Assembly: GCF_016802725.1 (NCBI RefSeq)
Contig: NC_052673.1
Coordinates: 9,125,037 to 9,189,036 of the forward strand
Source: Solenopsis invicta
Lineage: Eukaryota > Arthropoda > Insecta > Hymenoptera > Formicidae
Direction of reading: 5' to 3'
DNA length: 64,000 nucleotides
Below are positions 34,401 to 46,060 of this stretch, piece by piece. Made by a program: the position numbers and the translations under genes. Position 1 is the stretch's first letter; the number at the start of each line of letters is the position of its first letter. The notes under the pieces were generated by a model that had not been told where the DNA came from, ran no database searches, and saw only the letters and a program-made list of their open reading frames with translations.

Positions 34401-34988
34401 AAATTTTATTCATCAAGAATCTTAGAAAATAATTTATAAAATATGTGAAGTGAAATTTGAAATAGATACTAGACGTTAAATGTGCTATTATACTGATAAA
34501 TGAACATTGAATACATATCGTACAAATTATAATGTTATTCTCGAAGTAATAGTAGTTTAGTGCATTTTATTAGAAAAATATAATGGTGCAATTTTAAATT
34601 TTCTTCTGAGTTTTATAAAATATGAATCTACAAAATGTTCAAATAAATGTACGAAGACAATCGTCTATCGTCTATCGTAAATCTTTAAATAGTTTATAAG
34701 ATTTAGGATGATAGAAGTTTTAGAAATCGATAAATAATCAGACACGATAATTGGTACGCGTTGATATAAGATTGATCTCACGGAAGATATAAATGAAACA
34801 AAATCAAAATACATGATTGATGCGAAATCAAAGTATAGACAATTCGAAATTATTGAACTATTCAAATTCTAACTTTTTAGATTTGAAAACGGATTGAATC
34901 AAATCCACTGTGATTCTATTCGAATTCGAGTTATTCGCATACCTCTGTACATTATCTTATATGTCATTACGGTACTTTCTAAATTCTT
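31431..34988. other. Long stretch without a recognised gene
   Basis: AT-rich, with balanced blocks near 32760-33110 and 33590-33700 and a G9-like run near 32900. One short hairpin lies at 33437-33532. No gene. Confidence 0.4.
33437..33532. repeat. Imperfect hairpin, about 95 bases
   Basis: GATCGGAGTG and AATAATGCACTAAAATAA on the left pair loosely with TTATATTTAGTGATAG and TTGCATTATTTTGATCGTC on the right. The size is compatible with a small foldback element or, less likely, a microRNA precursor. I recognise no known microRNA in it. Confidence 0.35.
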
Positions 34989-35112
34989 TGGAGTGGAATT
35001 CCATTCTAAAAGTGTGAAAATCCTGCCAGTCTTGATAAAGAGTGGCAGGATTTTCACACTTGTAGAGTGGAATTCCACTCTTTTATATGAAATTCCACTT
35101 CAAAAATTTTAG
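34979..35112. mobile_element. Near-perfect palindromic element
   Basis: The inner arms are exact: AAGTGTGAAAATCCTGCCA (left) and its complement TGGCAGGATTTTCACACTT (right). They are flanked by GAGTGGAATTCCATTC and GAGTGGAATTCCACTC. An outer, weaker pair is CTAAATTCTTTGGAGTGGAA with TTCCACTTCAAAAATTTTAG. GAGTGGAATTCCACTC is itself a palindrome, so the element contains nested symmetry. Confidence 0.8.
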
Positions 35113-38100
35113 AGTGTACATATTTTGATTACTACGATATCTTTATATTTAAAATATCTTTATACATAAAAGCTTTTGCAGATACAGTCACTCAAGATGA
35201 TATGCGCTACAATCTGTATTTGAAACTTTTATTATTAGATTCATGTGACTCACTCTCTACACGTGTTCAAAGATTAGAAAACTGAACTCCTAATCAAACA
35301 AGAACATATTGTATTACATTGCCGTGTGTTAAAGCCATGTGACGTAAAGCCATGTTGTTACATGGCATCTGTTGACGCAATTTGGATAATCTAGTACAAT
35401 AAAACTTTATAAACTACATGCATCGTGTAAATTCTGAATTGTTCAGATTGTCGCTTATTTCCTATTCGCATGTATTTTCACATATTTTATGTTTTACCAA
35501 AATTGTTATTATTGATTGCAATTACTTTTCATTATATTGTAAAAGTTATGCTAACCTACAGTCAGTGCAACTATTACTCAACTCCAGATTCCAATGTTTT
35601 ACTTTATGATTATATTTTATGATTGACGTTCTGCGAAATAAGTGGTTCGAAAAAAAAAACCCTCCGTGTTTGTTCTCTGTCTGAGAAGCTTCGAGCAGCT
35701 TTTTATGAAACGTGACTTCGACGTGCTCGCGGTCGCATTTAGGTGGGAACAGGTTCACGCAGCCGTTAATATTTGCACCGCGATAAAGCCGACGCATAAA
35801 TACCCACGTCCTCCCCGGTATTAAAGTGTCATTGCGATTAATGCGTCATCACCGGCGTACGCGCGAGACCGCGCGTAATCGCTTTCCGTTACATCAAAGT
35901 TTCAGCGAAGCGCCGGACGAGGAGACTCCACACTCCCGATGGAAATATTGTCGTGGTAGAATTTCGGTTTCGCATTTTTCGCGAACCGCGTATCGTTTAT
36001 TTGAAAAATAGGATAAATTGGATATCGGAGAAGACGATCGCGCAAGCAAGCCGCGAGTATCCGAAATGGATTCGATGCGAGGATTCCTGAAAGATTGAGC
36101 AAACAGGACGCACGAGAGCGATGAAATGTACCCAGCTCAAACAGAATTGTTCGCATCGTTTCGCTCCGCGACTATTAACGCACAGATATAGAACGCTTCT
36201 TAGATGCAAATTACGTAGACGATGCTCTAATGATAAAAGGAATGTTACTAATTGCATCATTTGCTGTGTGCCGAAATCAAAATCGCTTGAATAGTTTGCG
36301 CGTTCGTACCGACATATATTTACGTGTAAATATCTGAAATTAGTCGATCAACTTTTGAACCCGAAACTATGGCAAACGAAATAACACTGATTCGTACTTT
36401 GTTCCGGTCGATGTCCCGCGGAAACGTTGATAATCGGTTTGCGTTTGTAATGGTCGGTTCGACGGACGAATAGTTGTGGTAATTAGTTTTTCATTCGGCG
36501 TGAACGTGAGCCACTTAATTGCTCATCGATTGGCTTTATCTCGCGGCGACAGCTGTTTAAATCAGTCGCAGTGTATACTGCGCGGTCTGGTGTTAGTTAC
36601 CTCTTTTTTTTTCCTTGAAATTGATATCGATTACCTTTAACGCGAATAGTAAATAAAGTTAAAAATACGTAAATTGTTTAAAATCTTATTTTGCTTTGTC
36701 GTTTTACTGATTGACAGATCGTCGAAGTATACCGTGACACTTGCTAATTTTATACCATGAGTTTGCTGAAAAATTTGGACGAAAGTAATTTAATTATTTC
36801 TGTAAAACGTTATCAATTCCTATCTTTTTTTTTATTGCTGTACAATTCGTGAACACGCAACAGCCATAAATTTCTAGCGTTTTAGTCATTAGGTCGAACA
36901 GTTTGCGACATATTTCACAAAATAGAGTCACGTCTAATCAAGGAGATTACCCTGCGCAAAACCCGTTTCAGCGTCGACGTGATCCCCGCGTGTCGCTTAT
37001 TCAGAACCATGAAAAATGTGTGAATGTATGTGCCTAAAGCAGCGAAAGTAAACGGCTCCCGCGGGTTCAATCGGCGTGGAGACGAAAGCATATCCCGCGT
37101 ATAGAAGTAGATGGCCGTTTGTATGTTACATAATTACATAGTAGGAAACTCGTTGGTCCAGACAGTCGAGCGCAGTAATGGCGTAAGTCCATTTACGTTG
37201 TTATTGTACCAAGGCTTTTCTAAAGGCTTTTCTAAATCAAGATCTGTCTAGCTCTTACGCGATTATTTATTTGTTGCTGCCGGTTCTCTTTACATGAATC
37301 ACTTCATGTCATGCAATTTTTATTATGAAATAATCATGCGCGACAACAACCAATGAAATTAAATCCTCTGTGAGTTGAGGACCGCTATTGGCGCAATAAA
37401 TATCCAGACGGAGAGTAGTTTTTCGCTATCGTTGCGAAATAGTAATACAAGTCGTAAAATTTATTAAATATTAAGTATTTAAATATGTAGCTATTGCAGA
37501 GTCTTTAAAACACATTATACCGTATTGTAAATACATAAATTTTTATTTTTATGTAAAAATAAGATGAGAATTGTAAATCTTGTTGCAATTATTCACTTTG
37601 ACAAATTTATTTCTTTCGGAGCAACGTGTGTTCGTGTTTTCCGTCATTTAATGACAAATGTCTTACTTGTTCTCAACTATTAAATAATTAATCAGCAATT
37701 AACATTTGCAACTCTAATTCCTAATCTTGTGTGCTAAACTACCTCTGTTGATCTATGAATTTTGCTATATCAAGTATGCATATATGTTTGACGTAAACGA
37801 AGGCTCAAGGCAACCGCGTTTAGCATTAAATCCAAGTCTGGCTCGAAGAGATAAACGTGCGCAATTCACAGGAGTTTCCGGCGAATATCGAACAAACTCT
37901 CGATACAGAGGCTGGACGGCGATTATAACTCTGCCATTGTCGCCCGTTATTTTCAGCATGCACCAAATACACATCGAAAATCAGACGCGCAATTGCATTA
38001 TGTGTTCGGGGCGCGCCGCGCCTGCTTGAAAAATCACGAAAATAAAGCTGCCTGTTCGTGAAAATTTAACGTAATCTTTCAACTGTGAAACATGCGGAGA

Positions 38101-38546
38101 AATCCGAATGTTTTCGTGCAATTTAAAATTTAATTTATCTACACGTAATCGCGTTTATTTCAGCAAGATTAGGTCCAAAATTATATTCGTTATTAATCTT
38201 GACCGAAACTTGGATGCAGATTTCATTCTCTTGAAGAAGACGAGATTTTTCTTGTAAGAGTAACATGAGAAAATGGACAAAATTATATCGTTACTCGTTC
38301 ATATTTACTTTGACTCTATGTAATACAGACGTTAATTAAGAGATTCCATTACACTAATCATATAATTATCGTGACTCGGGAGACTACACGTGATGGATAG
38401 TAGCTAGCCGGTAAATGGCATATGAATAACTTGTGATTACCGTTAAGTTTTTTTGCCATTACTTTGCATAAGTAGATGTAGAGCATATCCTTTCTGACGT
38501 GCATTTATCGTACACCACCATCAACGCGTGCATGTTAGATGCTGAT
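35113..38546. other. Long stretch without a recognised gene
   Basis: Mixed composition. Balanced CG-containing blocks at about 35690-36180 and 36380-36600 might be regulatory. A partial tandem AAGGCTTTTCTA is at about 37211-37234. GCCATGTGACGTAAAGCCATGT near 35333 is a short direct repeat. Confidence 0.4.
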
Positions 38547-38756
38547 TTATTTTATCAATGATTTAGGGTACCGTTGGCCCTCAATCACCTTTTCTCTGAG
38601 TATATTATTACAAAGGATATGATCTGTAAATGGATAGGGGTTCGCACAATGACCATGTTCGCTTCTACAAGTTTGCTGATATAATTGTATCGCTGCATCT
38701 AATGATGATAAATCCTTTCCACTCGAAATAGCACTTTCCCTTAACATTGCCGCCAT
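38547..38756 (-). CDS. Protein-like open frame of unknown function (69 codons)
   Basis: The minus strand reads from ATG at 38756 to TAA at 38547-38549: MAAMLRESAISSGKDLSSLD, then AAIQLYQQTCRSEHGHCANP, then YPFTDHILCNNILREKVIEG and QRYPKSLIK. The frame stays open upstream of the ATG for another 13 or so codons (LSLNIDCPLTRDRL) before a stop at about 38799. Amino-acid use is balanced and unlike the low-complexity frames elsewhere, with three close cysteines (C-x6-C-x10-C) and amphipathic stretches. AATAAA overlaps the stop codon. I do not recognise the family. It could be a last exon, a retrocopy, or a remnant of an unrelated element. The composition argues for past or present coding; expression is unknown. 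Confidence 0.35.
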   Translation of the reverse strand: MAAMLRESAISSGKDLSSLDAAIQLYQQTCRSEHGHCANPYPFTDHILCNNILREKVIEGQRYPKSLIK

Positions 38757-38835
38757 CAATCTATCTCGAGTCAGTGGGCAATCGATATTTAAAGAAAGTT
38801 AATTAGAAAATTACATCGAGCCTACGTATACGGAG

Positions 38836-39061
38836 AGAAAGGTTTCGCTAAAGTGTCTAAAAATTTAGTGGATACAGATTTGAAAATAACTAACTTTGTT
38901 GGACCATTACTATAATTATGAAAAACGTTCAAGCGTAATGAGCAATGCTGCGAAAAGTTTTAACATTCTAGCAACCAGCTTGAGTGTCCTACATAATTAT
39001 TTTGATGGTTTAACAAAGTTATTTTCAGATTTGTATTTACAGTCACGAAATTTATTGTCCG
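38836..39061. mobile_element. MITE family A, copy 3
   Basis: GGTTTCGCTAAAGTGTCTAA, then GTGGATACAGATTTGAAAAT at the left. CATAATTATTTTGATGGTTT and AAAGTTATTTTCAGATTTGT at the right, with ACGAAATTTATTGTCC at the end. It matches the other copies in order. Confidence 0.7.
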
Positions 39062-40648
39062 AGCGCAAGATATAAAAGTTTATTTTATGTTGCGAATTTA
39101 CCAGACGTTATAATTTTATTTTTTTTTTTTTTTTTTTTTAGAGAAAACACGATTGGAAGTGAAAACTCTTTTTAATGATGCATTTCCATCAAAAGTGTGC
39201 TTTTGATTTGTAGTATAAAATGAATTTCATCTTATATGTTCACACAATTAATTTAATTATTGTATAAAAAAGATTATTTGGTATATTCAATATTAAATAC
39301 ATATTATTTATGTATTTAAGTATTTATTTATAAACAATTTATATAATTTATATAAAGTCTGCTACAACTTTACACACATTTTTAGACTTAATTGAAAACA
39401 GGTAAAGATAGAGATAAAGTTGAATCGGTGCTTTATTGCAATTTTATTTAAATCGTCTTTCAATCTTTTAATAATAGATTAGTGAATTTTCCAGGTTTGT
39501 TTCCGTTTGTTTGAAAATATGTATCAAAAGTTCTCACTTTTAATCGAGCTTTCTATATATAATAAGAATATTTGGTGAATTTGAGCAAGTAATGTCCGAA
39601 TTATCCTGTATTATCCATCTGAATAATTTGTTTTGTGACTATTTATAGAACTTACATTTATAGAATAATTTTTCAAGTAAAACCATTCTTTCCGTGCAAA
39701 CGTAGTATGGAAAGTTATAGGAATCTGCATAGCAAATTAGCTCTGTAATTAGTTATGCGCCAACTACAAAAATATTGCAAGATTGATAAGAATGAGCGAG
39801 GCGGTAATATTTGCTTACGTGAGAACTTGGAGTCTCGGATTTAAACGAATGATGTCACGAACGTTATGAAAATCACGATGCTTATCCACGTCGAAGTCTC
39901 GTGTTCCGTGTATTTCGATACTTTAGCCTTTCTATTAGTCAATCTTTCGCAAGACAGCTCTGTTTTTCGTCACGTCGCGACACACGAGAGCAATTCAGCG
40001 CGGATATCAGATCCATATGTATATCCATTGGCGCAAATCCATGTTTTAGGAACGTAATCAAAAACCGTAAACGCGCTAGACGATAAGAATAAACTATGCC
40101 TTCTAAACGCTATGCCCTTTAACATAACGGCAAGCAGTGCACATTTGTAAGCCTTTGATTAATTTAATTATAATTTTATCCGTTTATTTATATAAGCACA
40201 CATTTTATTCACATAAAAAGAATCATTTCAAGCAAAATAGGATTGCATAAGGGTATATTCTCGCATCTTAATTAAGTGACATTTATATGATATTTATATG
40301 AGATTATGAAATAAGTTATGCAGTTGCATAGCTCATTAAAGATGCAACGGAAAGGTTGACAAAATGAGAATATTTTCCGATAGGTGCGACAATTTTATTT
40401 GCTCCATTTTGACGTAATCGTATGCGACTTTTCCACTGTCGCTTTTTACACTTTCGCTCGTTGTCGTCGGCTCGTGCCATCTCGACAGCCTCTCGATCTC
40501 GCGAGAGTGAAATGCCAAAGTGAAAGGGTATGTCTTCCCGTGCGTGCTGTTACCTCACAACTCGTCGCGCCGGCTGTAACTGCGAATCGAGAGGAAGTCG
40601 TTAAGCCTCGTACACATCGCGTATCCGCCCTATCGAAATATTAGTGCA
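39062..40648. other. Stretch without a recognised gene
   Basis: Starts with a T21-like run (39118-39139), then AT-rich. Balanced from about 40380 to 40640. No gene. Confidence 0.4.
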
Positions 40649-40881
40649 CACACGGAAAGAACAATTTTATTGCAGCATCTAAAAATTTAAGTTTAGATAC
40701 AGACCAGAAAATAATTTTATGTTGGGCCATCAAAGCAATTATGTGAGACGCCTAAGCACAATAATGTCGTAAACAGTTTTGACATTCTGGCAACCAAGTT
40801 AAATCCGATACAATTTTTTAAATGATTCAACATGATTATTTTCAGATCAGTATTTCAGCCAAATCGTTTCTTCCTTGCGGT
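40649..40881. mobile_element. MITE family A, copy 4 (empty-site reference)
   Basis: CACGGAAAGAACAATTTT at the left and AAATCGTTTCTTCCTTGCGG at the right. The interior AACCAAGTTAAATCCGATAC corresponds to the place where copy 6 carries a nested element, and here the TTAA is intact and single. Confidence 0.75.
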
Positions 40882-40896
40882 ATCTTTTTGAATCGC

Positions 40897-41301
40897 CCGG
40901 AGAAAAATTGTGTTTTAATCGATGAAATTATTTAACTTGGTTTTTTTTTTAGTTGAAGCGAAATATCTTGGGGAAAATAAAAATTTGATTTCAAGAAATA
41001 ACGTTATCTTTTTAAAAGTAAATATAATATTTATTTAAACTTGTTTAAACGAATAATTATTTAAGTCGAAGAAAGTACCGACAAATGTGAGAAATAATTC
41101 AGTTGTTTAGGTTTCAAAAATATATTTCTTCCATTTAAGAAAAGATTTACGTTGCATATTCAAATTATCATTGTTTAAATTCTAAATAAAAGAAACAACG
41201 AAAAATTTTCTTTAAATCAAAGAAACTTTTCTTTAATCACATAGCAATGCATTTGTTTGCAAACAGACTTCATTTTACTCGAAGAAACTTTTCTCTGCGT
41301 G
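40897..41301. mobile_element. MITE family E, copy 1
   Basis: CCGGAGAAAAATTGTGTTTT at the left and GAAGAAACTTTTCTCTGCGT at the right. The right third (AAAAGAAACAACGAAAAATT, then AAATCAAAGAAACTTTTCTT) is the reverse complement of the left third of the element at 51441. It abuts family A copy 4 with a gap of about 15 bases. Confidence 0.65.
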
Positions 41302-41875
41302 ATCTTTTCGGTTTATCACTTTTATTATAAATTTTTTATTATAAACTTTCGAGAGTCGAAGCATCATAAGGAATATATCTTAAAGATACAGATTTCTCGT
41401 AACTTGAACACTCGGGCGATAAAGAACTTTTCTTTAAATAATCTGATTTTAAGAACTTAGTAATGTGTTTCCTTAATATTTGATAATATTGTTAATAACG
41501 AGATATAAGAGTGTTTTGCAAAGGAAATGGAAAATTTTAAAAAGAAAACATTCCTTTCTCTTGCTTTCTCTTGCGTACGGTTGCATGGTATTATGCAACC
41601 AGAAGATAAATATGACACCGTACACTTAAAGCTGGTAGCAAAAGAGTGCGTTACGTCTCATTAAAAAGACGGTCACGTAATTTCGTAAATCAAGTTTCTT
41701 CAAATTTCAAGAAAACAATTTCTTTTCTCGGCCAATGAGAATATGAAACGTAATGAGCCTTTTGAATGGCTACGGGGATTCAGAATCGCGAAGTTAATGT
41801 CACCCGTAAATTCCACGATGTGTGCATCATACAATGCAACTGCGCATAAATGTTAAATGTCGAGAGTTACATAGT
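41302..41875. other. Stretch without a recognised gene
   Basis: AT-rich to balanced; nothing recognised. Confidence 0.4.
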
Positions 41876-42210
41876 TCGTTGATCGGCCTGGCTGATCGTC
41901 CCTCGCTAGATCGACTCGACTCGACTCGGCTCGGCTCGTCCGAGAGCGTTCGCAATATCACGTGCGCGTTGGCGTGAAAAGGGGTCTTTGCGTTTAGTCA
42001 CCCGCCGAGGGCACGCTGCTCCACGCGTGTTCCACATCGGCCTCCACGTGACGTGTGCGGAGCCGATTCGCTCGGCGCGAGATCGATATCACACGCACGA
42101 CTCGCGTTCGCATGGCGGTCTTTAACCCTCGGCGGCACGAATTGCTTTAACTAAAAGGTTGATAAAGCCGCAGCTTCCGCGACATACGGAGACGCGTGGA
42201 ACGCTTTTTC
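41876..42210. promoter_or_regulatory. CpG-rich patch 5 with CTCGA/CTCGG pentamers
   Basis: GACTCGACTCGACTCGGCTC near 41913 is a short pentanucleotide array at the left edge of a CG-rich block. The block also holds TCCACGTGACGTGTG (an E-box/CRE-like overlap) near 42043. Regulatory role is inference. Confidence 0.3.
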
Positions 42211-42939
42211 CTCTCAAACGTTTATACGTATGTTTTTAGTAATAATAACGAATATCTTCAGCCTCATGTCTTTAAGATTGAGACTAACAGCAAACAATGT
42301 TACAGAATTTACGGGAAACGTTAACGAAATTTTGGATAGAGGAATGCATTTATCTTTAAAACTAATTTTAAAACTGAAAAAAAAAACAAATATGTACGTA
42401 CTTTGTAATTCATAAATTATGTCGCATGCTTAGTTTGATTAAAAAAAATAACTTTTGGGAGCATCGAGTATATTACGGCACTTATCACCTCGTGGTGATT
42501 TTTATGTACACACGCGGGTATGTATAAGTGTCATAAACGAGTAATTTATCAGGCTCGTACGCGATAAGACCGGAAGGGACATTACTAATAGCGTGACGAG
42601 CGAGATTGCGGTGCAACGTTAGATATTCTGGGATAGCAACGATAGCTGAATTTATGGTTGATTTTTGCAGACAAGAACGATCGAAGGTAGTGCTCGCCGA
42701 GAACGCGCGCGTCACCTTATTACGTTCAGCGTTCCTTTTTATGCAACCATTTTTCCCTCCAAGCAGCTTTTTTTTTTATATGCGGTAACTTGCCGCGCAA
42801 GTGTGGACGTAACTTTTTCCGCAAATATACGTGGTCGGCTTTCGTAAAAACCAAAATTGTGATCGAGTTACCCTAGATGCATCAATATTGTGCAATATGT
42901 AAATGTCAACGTTATATGCGTTTGAATACATTTTCCTGC
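42211..42939. other. Stretch without a recognised gene
   Basis: Short frames only; balanced composition from 42490. Confidence 0.4.
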
Positions 42940-43190
42940 GCTCTCGAGAGCAACTCTCGATGACTAAGAACACTCTTCAATGAATAGAGTTGAGAATGAC
43001 TCTCAATGAGAGGATAAAAAAGTTGGAAGTCTCTATAGAAATAAGAACGACTTTCTTAATGAGTGTACGCTTGAAGATTTTGCTGTGTAAGTATGATTCT
43101 CAACAGTGGAATTCTCGAGTGAACACGAAGTTAAGAACAATCTTCAATAGCTATGTGCTTTAGAATTGTTGAGAATGGCTGTCGATATAG
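42940..43190. repeat. Degenerate AAGAAC...CTTCAATGA / TTGAGAATG repeat array
   Basis: Units such as TAAGAACACTCTTCAATGA, TAAGAACGACTTTCTTAATG and TTAAGAACAATCTTCAATAG recur with GTTGAGAATGACTCTCAATG and TGTTGAGAATGGCTGTCGAT between them. Spacing is about 90-100 bases. The motifs occur in both orientations. Confidence 0.45.
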
Positions 43191-43687
43191 TGGCGGGATC
43201 TCAAAGGAAACATCCAGGTTTTTATTCTTATTATATCTTTGAGAATTTTATTTTATATAATAACTTTTTATGCGATAACTCTTTCTTTCTCTTTTTAGAA
43301 TGGGGAAAAATCTTAATCGTGCCTTTCAATAAGCATCTATTTAAAACTTTATTCTCTGGAAGCGATCCTGCCTTTAAGTATACTTTATTATAAAAGGATA
43401 ATCTTCGTAAAAGTACCACATTATCAAAGCTAACGTTTTAATTTTTGCCAAGTTTCCGGACATATAATTACGGGACGCCCACGTTGACTTTCATTTTCTC
43501 CTCGCCTAACTTCGAGATTGGTTAGACAATCCCTATGGCAACCGATATCAAAAGTGAAAGTATAAAAGACATTCCAGCCTCTTGTATCTTTCAAATTTCT
43601 GTGAGTTCGTTCTCGTAGAGTTTGCTCTCGGCTTGCACGCGGCGAGAGGATCGTGTCTTGGTCGCTTCGTGTTTAATTTTAAATATG
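43191..43687. other. Stretch with a strong acceptor-like site
   Basis: CTCTTTCTTTCTCTTTTTAG ending at about 43299 is an excellent polypyrimidine tract plus AG on the plus strand. No good donor closes an exon within the next 150 bases, so I do not call one. Confidence 0.3.
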
Positions 43688-44080
43688 ACCATCTTTAATC
43701 TTCAATTTGTATGCGTGAACAATGCAAACTATGCATAAAATGCCATATGTGTAAACTATAACTTATGGATCATAGAAGATTTGAACCTGATAATGATATA
43801 ATAAGAATTCGATATTTTTGTTAACTTTTTTAGTTTTTAATATTATATATTTTTTCATTATTAATACATTAAAATCAGATACGTTAACAATTTTAAAACT
43901 CAGTTACACTTTTTTCTGTATTATCCGATTTACAATAGTTTACATATTTTATATTGTATATTTGCATTATCTACATGAAAAAGCTTTGTGCGGACGTCAC
44001 GTATTGTTTATGTAAAAAAAATCCATGTCGACGTAATCTTGAAATCTGTGGCACGACTCTGCTATCCTCGGATTTTATCG
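43688..44080 (+). repeat. Dispersed repeat, copy 2 (pairs with 7965-8420)
   Basis: In the same orientation and order as the copy at 8.0-8.4 kb; shared landmarks are TATCTACATGAAAAAG, CCATGTCGACGTAAT and the following TCCTCGG. It has diverged considerably. Confidence 0.6.
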
Positions 44081-44186
44081 CTCTCCAAATATAACGACGG
44101 AATTGATATAATTCTTATATTCGCCATGTGAAGAGCACGCGAAATTTGATTGATATGTCACGGCTGCTGTCACCGACTTATCCATA

Positions 44187-44254
44187 TTACGCTTTTAAAT
44201 CGTAGTCTCGGCGAGTCAATTTACGCTTTTAAATCGTAGTCTCGGCGAGTCAAT
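44187..44254 (+). repeat. Exact 34-base tandem duplication
   Basis: Two identical 34-base units, each starting TTACGCTTTTAAATCG and ending GGCGAGTCAAT (44187-44220 and 44221-44254). The second is followed by a balanced block running to about 44580. Perfect identity suggests recent origin or a polymorphic repeat. Confidence 0.95.
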
Positions 44255-44907
44255 TTCCGATTGACGACAGATCGCGATTTTACGATTGCGAAAACTGGGT
44301 TAAGAACGATCGCATCGATCTCGGCTAAGTCAAGTCGGCCGATTAATCGCGAACCGGTCCTTTTTAGTCGGGCGGCGAGGCCACCGCGAGATAAAAGGCG
44401 TTTGCTCGTGTGGGATCTGCACGCTCCATGAACGCAGTTCGCGAGAACTGGAATAGCAGACACTATTCCCGAAGACTATCAAACCAGTTAAGCGCGGCCC
44501 GTCATCTTTAACAGTTAGCGTCTGGAGCAATTTAAATTCTTCGCCGACTGCTGGGCTAACGTTTCACGGGTGTGGAGAAGAAAAATGGTACCTTGGCCTC
44601 TAAAATAAGAAACTTCGATTGATACTAATCTTTTCGCAATAAACCATGATTTTCGTAATACATACAACGCTATTATAACGCTGCCTGAATAGATTTCTTA
44701 ATTCTCATCTGATTAGTCACAATGAACCAATATACCTTGGATTTTAAAATGTAATACAAGTATAAGAAAACTTTTCAATCTCTGTCTTAAATTAATCTTG
44801 TATTAATTTAAAAGAAGGAAGTAATAAGATTTTAGAATTTGGAACACTTTTATGATATTACATCGGGATTATGTTTATTGAATACATTTAAGTTGAAAAT
44901 TAATTAT
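44255..44907. other. Stretch without a recognised gene
   Basis: Balanced to about 44580, then AT-rich. Minus-strand frames of 66-80 codons have no support. Confidence 0.4.
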
Positions 44908-45119
44908 ACACAGAAAGAACAGTTTTGCTGAGAAGGATTACGTTGAATTATTTAAAAATTTATGTTGAACGTTTAAGCTAATTGTTAGAATTTCAAGACC
45001 TTTTACAGCAGTATTATCATGCTTAAACGTCTTGTATAATAATTTTGATGGCTCGACGTAAAATTATTTTTTGATTTGAAATTTTTAGATACTACAGTAA
45101 AATTTATTCTTTCCGTGTA
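44908..45119. mobile_element. MITE family A, copy 5
   Basis: CACAGAAAGAACAGTTTTGC at the left and AAATTTATTCTTTCCGTG at the right, with TA on both sides. GAACGTTTAAGCTAATTGTT and ATCATGCTTAAACGTC form the inner pair. It is shortened relative to the other copies. Confidence 0.75.
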
Positions 45120-45599
45120 GATATCGATAGCATCAAATTAATTGCCGCGTTTTAAAATATTAATAAACTTCAAGAGAAGCTCCGTAAAGAGATTGCGTTT
45201 GAGCACGACAATGATATAACAAATAGTACGCAGATATTGCGTCACCTTTATTCAATATCCGTAAAACTGCGAGCTTTTTAAATAACGTTTCGCTGCACAT
45301 CGAGGTTGTCGGAGGAAAAGTACATTTCTTCCTCGTAACTGCAGCTGTGTCTTCGAAACGTCAAGTATTATTAAATACATAAAATACCTTGTCTTCGCAG
45401 CTGCTTTTCTTCGCTCAAGTAAACGTGTGCCAAGAGAATGCATGTTCAATTCTTGATTTGTTGAGAAAGGAAGGAACGCGTTTTGTGTTAACAATCTTAA
45501 TGTAGAACGTTTCTGAAAGGACTCGAGCCAAGAAAACTGAGATTAAAGCGCTCGCGGCGCTTGGTGTATCCTTGCTCCATTTTGCTTTGTATGTTAAAA

Positions 45600-45620
45600 C
45601 TTCTTTTTGCTCCATTCAGG
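45600..45620 (+). promoter_or_regulatory. Acceptor joined to donor-like GTGAAT
   Basis: CTTCTTTTTGCTCCATTCAG ends at 45619 and is followed directly by GTGAAT. The acceptor half is strong and the donor half is weak (A instead of G at +5). Second-best candidate recursive splice site of the window. Confidence 0.25.
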
Positions 45621-45642
45621 TGAATTTTTCTTTTCGTTTGTC

Positions 45643-45852
45643 CATGTTTACAGGAAGAAAATATTTTTCTTCAATTTACAGGAATATTTTGATTCCACAG
45701 GCGGGAGATTCGGTTCGGCTAATCGCTCACGATTGTCTCGAATCGATAGATCGTTCGTCACAATACTTGCTAGACCTTCACGCTTCGATATGCGACCTTG
45801 ACACGCTTTCTCTTTCTCTTGTGGTATCTGCCCTTTCGCACTTTTCAACCTG
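45643..45852 (+). CDS. Open frame of unknown status (69 codons)
   Basis: From ATG at 45643 the translation begins MFTGRKYFSSIYRNILIPQA and continues with a balanced, partly hydrophobic sequence (LESIDRSSQYLLDLHASICD and onward). Three acceptor-like sites (TTTACAG, TTTACAG, TCCACAG) lie within its first 60 bases, so part might be an exon. No domain recognised. Confidence 0.15.
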
Positions 45853-46021
45853 AAATTTCTACTCCATCATTCTATCTTATTGAAGATTAAAAATCGAACG
45901 ATAATATTTTAATTTCAAAGCAGGCTATCTGAATTTGTGATTTATTTAATTCTTTTATGTCATGAAATATAGTATGCTTGTAATATGCACTTTAATCGAA
46001 ACAAATGAAATATGAAACTCG

Positions 46022-46023
<2 letters not shown>

Positions 46024-46057
<34 letters not shown>
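46024..46057 (+). repeat. AG dinucleotide microsatellite
   Basis: About 17 AG units. Confidence 0.95.

Positions 46058-46060
<3 letters not shown>

Noticed and set aside
42940..43190. CRISPR-like array
   Set aside because: Units are degenerate, occur in both orientations and have irregular spacing; the genome is eukaryotic.
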